This document shows, piece by piece, positions 62,603 through 64,000 of a stretch of 64,000 nucleotides of DNA (position 1 is its first letter; every line of letters starts with the position of its first letter). Origin of the DNA: Vannielia litorea (GTDB taxonomy: Bacteria > Pseudomonadota > Alphaproteobacteria > Rhodobacterales > Rhodobacteraceae). Location of the stretch: NCBI RefSeq assembly GCF_018424695.1, contig NZ_QTNQ01000017.1:1-64000 (forward strand), read 5' to 3'. A program made the position numbers and the translations under genes. The notes beneath the pieces were generated by a model. The model did no database searches. It saw only the letters and a program-made list of their open reading frames with translations, and had not been told where the DNA came from.

Positions 62603-63844
62603 ATGGCTTACACTGACGCGCCGATCGTCGAGGATGACGTGCTGCATGGCGCTTACCGTGGTGAGGGAGGGCGGCTCTTCTGGCTCGCACTCGGCACCGG
62701 GGTTCTGACCCTGCTGACGCTGGGCATCTACCGCTTCTGGGCCAAGGCTCGCATTCGGCGCTACCTCTGGAGCGCCACCGCGCCCGGCGGCAACCCGTTT
62801 GAATACACAGGCACGGGGCTTGAGAAGTTCCTCGGCTTCCTCGTCGCCGTGGTCATCCTCGCGGCCTACCTCGGCATTCTCAACGTGGTGCTTCTGTTCC
62901 TCGGTTTTTCCGTCATCACCGGCGGCGATCCCAACGATCCGATGGTGATGTTTCAGCAGGTTCTGGTGCTTTACATCAACCTCTTTGCGCTGATCCCGCT
63001 GATCTTCTTCGCCCAGTATCGCGCGCGCCGCTATCTTCTCAGCCGCACCCGCTGGCGCGGCGTCCGCTTCGGCGCGGAGAAGGGCGCCTGGGGTTACACG
63101 TGGCGCGGCTGCCTGCTGTCGATCCTCAGCGGCATAACCTTGGGCCTGCTCAGCCCGCTCCAGACCTTCAAGCTTGAGAAATACACCTGGGATCGCACCT
63201 GGTATGGCGATGCAAAGTTCACCCAGGGCGGCAAGTGGACAAGCCTCTACCGCGCGATGATCCATGTGGTGATCGGTGTGCTGCTCTTTATCGGGGCCGC
63301 TGTTCTCATGGCCGTCGACCCACAGCTGGGGCTGCTGGGCATGGTGCTGTTTTTCGTGGGATACATCTGGCTGATCATCGGCTTCATCTACTACCAGGTG
63401 CATGCGTGGCGCATCCTCGCAGCCTACAAGGTGTTGGGTGAGAACATCCGCTTTCGGTCTCTGCCGCGCACCGGCACCATCATCGGCACCTACATCGTGG
63501 GCACCATCGCGGTCTCGTTGCTGACCGCACTTGCGCTGATCCCTGTCGGCTTTCTGATGGCCGGTCTGGCCACCTTCATGGACGGCGCGAACCCCAACGG
63601 TCTCTTCGGCAGCCCGCAGGGCATCGCCTTTATCGCGATCATCGCCTTCGCCTATATCTTCGCCATCATCTTCGCCGGGGCGCTCTCGATGGTCTTCATC
63701 ACCCAGCCGATCCTGCGGCACTATGTCGAGGAAACCACGGTGCTGAATGCCTCCGGCCTTGATGCCATCCGCCAGCGTGTTGGCGACGAGGTGGTGGATG
63801 CGGAGGGCTTCGCCGATGCACTCGATGTGGGCGCGGCCTTCTAG
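62603..63844 (+). CDS. DUF898 membrane protein (YjgN family)
   Basis: A 413-residue inner-membrane protein of the YjgN/DUF898 family, with about seven hydrophobic segments. The repeated family motif GIYRFWAKARIRRYLWS near residue 40 and RTWYGDAKFTQGGKW near 195 are typical; each comes before a hydrophobic pair. Function is not known. An M48-type peptidase gene seems to follow after 30 bases, an arrangement I remember from other Rhodobacteraceae. Confidence 0.9.
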   Translation: MAYTDAPIVEDDVLHGAYRGEGGRLFWLALGTGVLTLLTLGIYRFWAKARIRRYLWSATAPGGNPFEYTGTGLEKFLGFLVAVVILAAYLGILNVVLLFLGFSVITGGDPNDPMVMFQQVLVLYINLFALIPLIFFAQYRARRYLLSRTRWRGVRFGAEKGAWGYTWRGCLLSILSGITLGLLSPLQTFKLEKYTWDRTWYGDAKFTQGGKWTSLYRAMIHVVIGVLLFIGAAVLMAVDPQLGLLGMVLFFVGYIWLIIGFIYYQVHAWRILAAYKVLGENIRFRSLPRTGTIIGTYIVGTIAVSLLTALALIPVGFLMAGLATFMDGANPNGLFGSPQGIAFIAIIAFAYIFAIIFAGALSMVFITQPILRHYVEETTVLNASGLDAIRQRVGDEVVDAEGFADALDVGAAF

Positions 63845-63874
63845 GCCGCCCCGCCAAACAACAAGGAGCCGCCC

Positions 63875-64000
63875 ATGAGCGACCCCACACCGCCCATCCC
63901 CGCCTTCGCCATCGCGGCCCGTTTCTTCGACGGGCAGAGCGCGGGCGAGACGGTGGTGCGCGGGGTGGCCGACCAGCTCAAGGGGCGGCTCCAGATTTTT
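63875..64000 (+). CDS. Probable M48-family metallopeptidase, N-terminal fragment
   Basis: Only 42 codons lie before the window ends (MSDPTPPIPAFAIAARFFDG and on). An AAGGAG ribosome binding site precedes the ATG at 63875. The fragment has no peptidase motif yet; ARFFDGQSA and the position directly after a DUF898 gene match the start of M48 peptidases in related genomes, from memory. Identity is therefore tentative. Confidence 0.5.
   Translation, partial: MSDPTPPIPAFAIAARFFDGQSAGETVVRGVADQLKGRLQIF

Overview
The window is about 64 kb of GC-rich chromosomal DNA from an alphaproteobacterium, almost certainly a member of the Rhodobacteraceae (Roseobacter group). The evidence is the gene set and order: a tandem of three peptide deformylases beside fmt; folK-rpoZ-rsh-DUF2062; pdxJ, acpS, lepB, rnc, era, DUF1491 and recO; pckA next to chvI-chvG-hprK-rapZ-manX-ptsH; the cobalamin adenosyltransferase-etfB-etfA block; and family-restricted proteins such as DUF6473 and ABZJ_00895-type membrane proteins. 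I could not assign a genus. I found no tRNA, rRNA, CRISPR array, insertion sequence or prophage. The DNA is densely coding, with many 1-4 base start/stop overlaps that indicate operons.

Layout. 0-6.7 kb: fmt (partial), three deformylase genes, a PatB/MalY C-S lyase, a glutathionyl-hydroquinone reductase, and a tyrosinase-type copper protein with a small companion. 6.3-14 kb: a frameshifted secreted-protein gene, an FAD oxidoreductase divergent from the tRNA methyltransferase mnmD, a 19-unit MORN-repeat exported protein, nadE and a PfkB kinase. 13.7-19 kb (minus strand): SseB-like protein, a uracil-DNA glycosylase-family protein, DUF2062, rsh, rpoZ, folK. 19-26.8 kb: NYN nuclease, a c-type cytochrome behind a CueR-like promoter, ispH, two paralogous exported proteins, LysE exporter, a methyltransferase, a four-gene phospholipid cassette, rnhA. 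26.9-32.3 kb (minus): polysaccharide-export pair (KpsE/KpsT type), nhaA, a metal(loid) permease and its ArsR regulator. 32.5-41 kb: pdxJ, a LysR gene with small neighbours, then acpS-lepB-lepB-rnc-phosphatase-era-DUF1491-recO. 41-48 kb: small exported proteins, a methylsuccinyl-CoA-type dehydrogenase, TauE, three tandem DUF3859 proteins, pckA. 48.4-54 kb: chvI-chvG-hprK-rapZ-EIIA-HPr-acyltransferase. 54-64 kb: 3-hydroxybutyryl-CoA dehydrogenase, DUF6473, etfAB, cobalamin adenosyltransferase, HIG1 protein, SDR, SH3 protein, parC, DUF898 and the start of a probable M48 peptidase.

How the genes work together. Several genes fit acetyl-CoA/C4 metabolism: the probable methylsuccinyl-CoA dehydrogenase would pass electrons to the electron-transfer flavoprotein, the adenosyltransferase makes the B12 coenzyme needed by the mutases of the ethylmalonyl-CoA pathway, and 3-hydroxybutyryl-CoA dehydrogenase and PEP carboxykinase lie on the same carbon route. 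The DNA upstream of pckA and of etfBA carries related LacI-type operator sequences, which suggests shared control. The ChvG/ChvI envelope-stress system sits with an incomplete regulatory phosphotransferase chain (HprK, EIIA, HPr, no EI in the window).

Points most worth attention: the deformylase paralogue that has lost key active-site residues; the tyrosinase companion protein that resembles part of the enzyme's own C-terminal domain; the CueR-type promoter in front of a lone cytochrome c gene; the split MnmC-like pair; the four-gene lipid cassette with a degenerate CDP-alcohol phosphotransferase; the tandem DUF3859 trio; and a one-base frameshift in a secreted-protein gene that still has a perfect CtrA-type box upstream.
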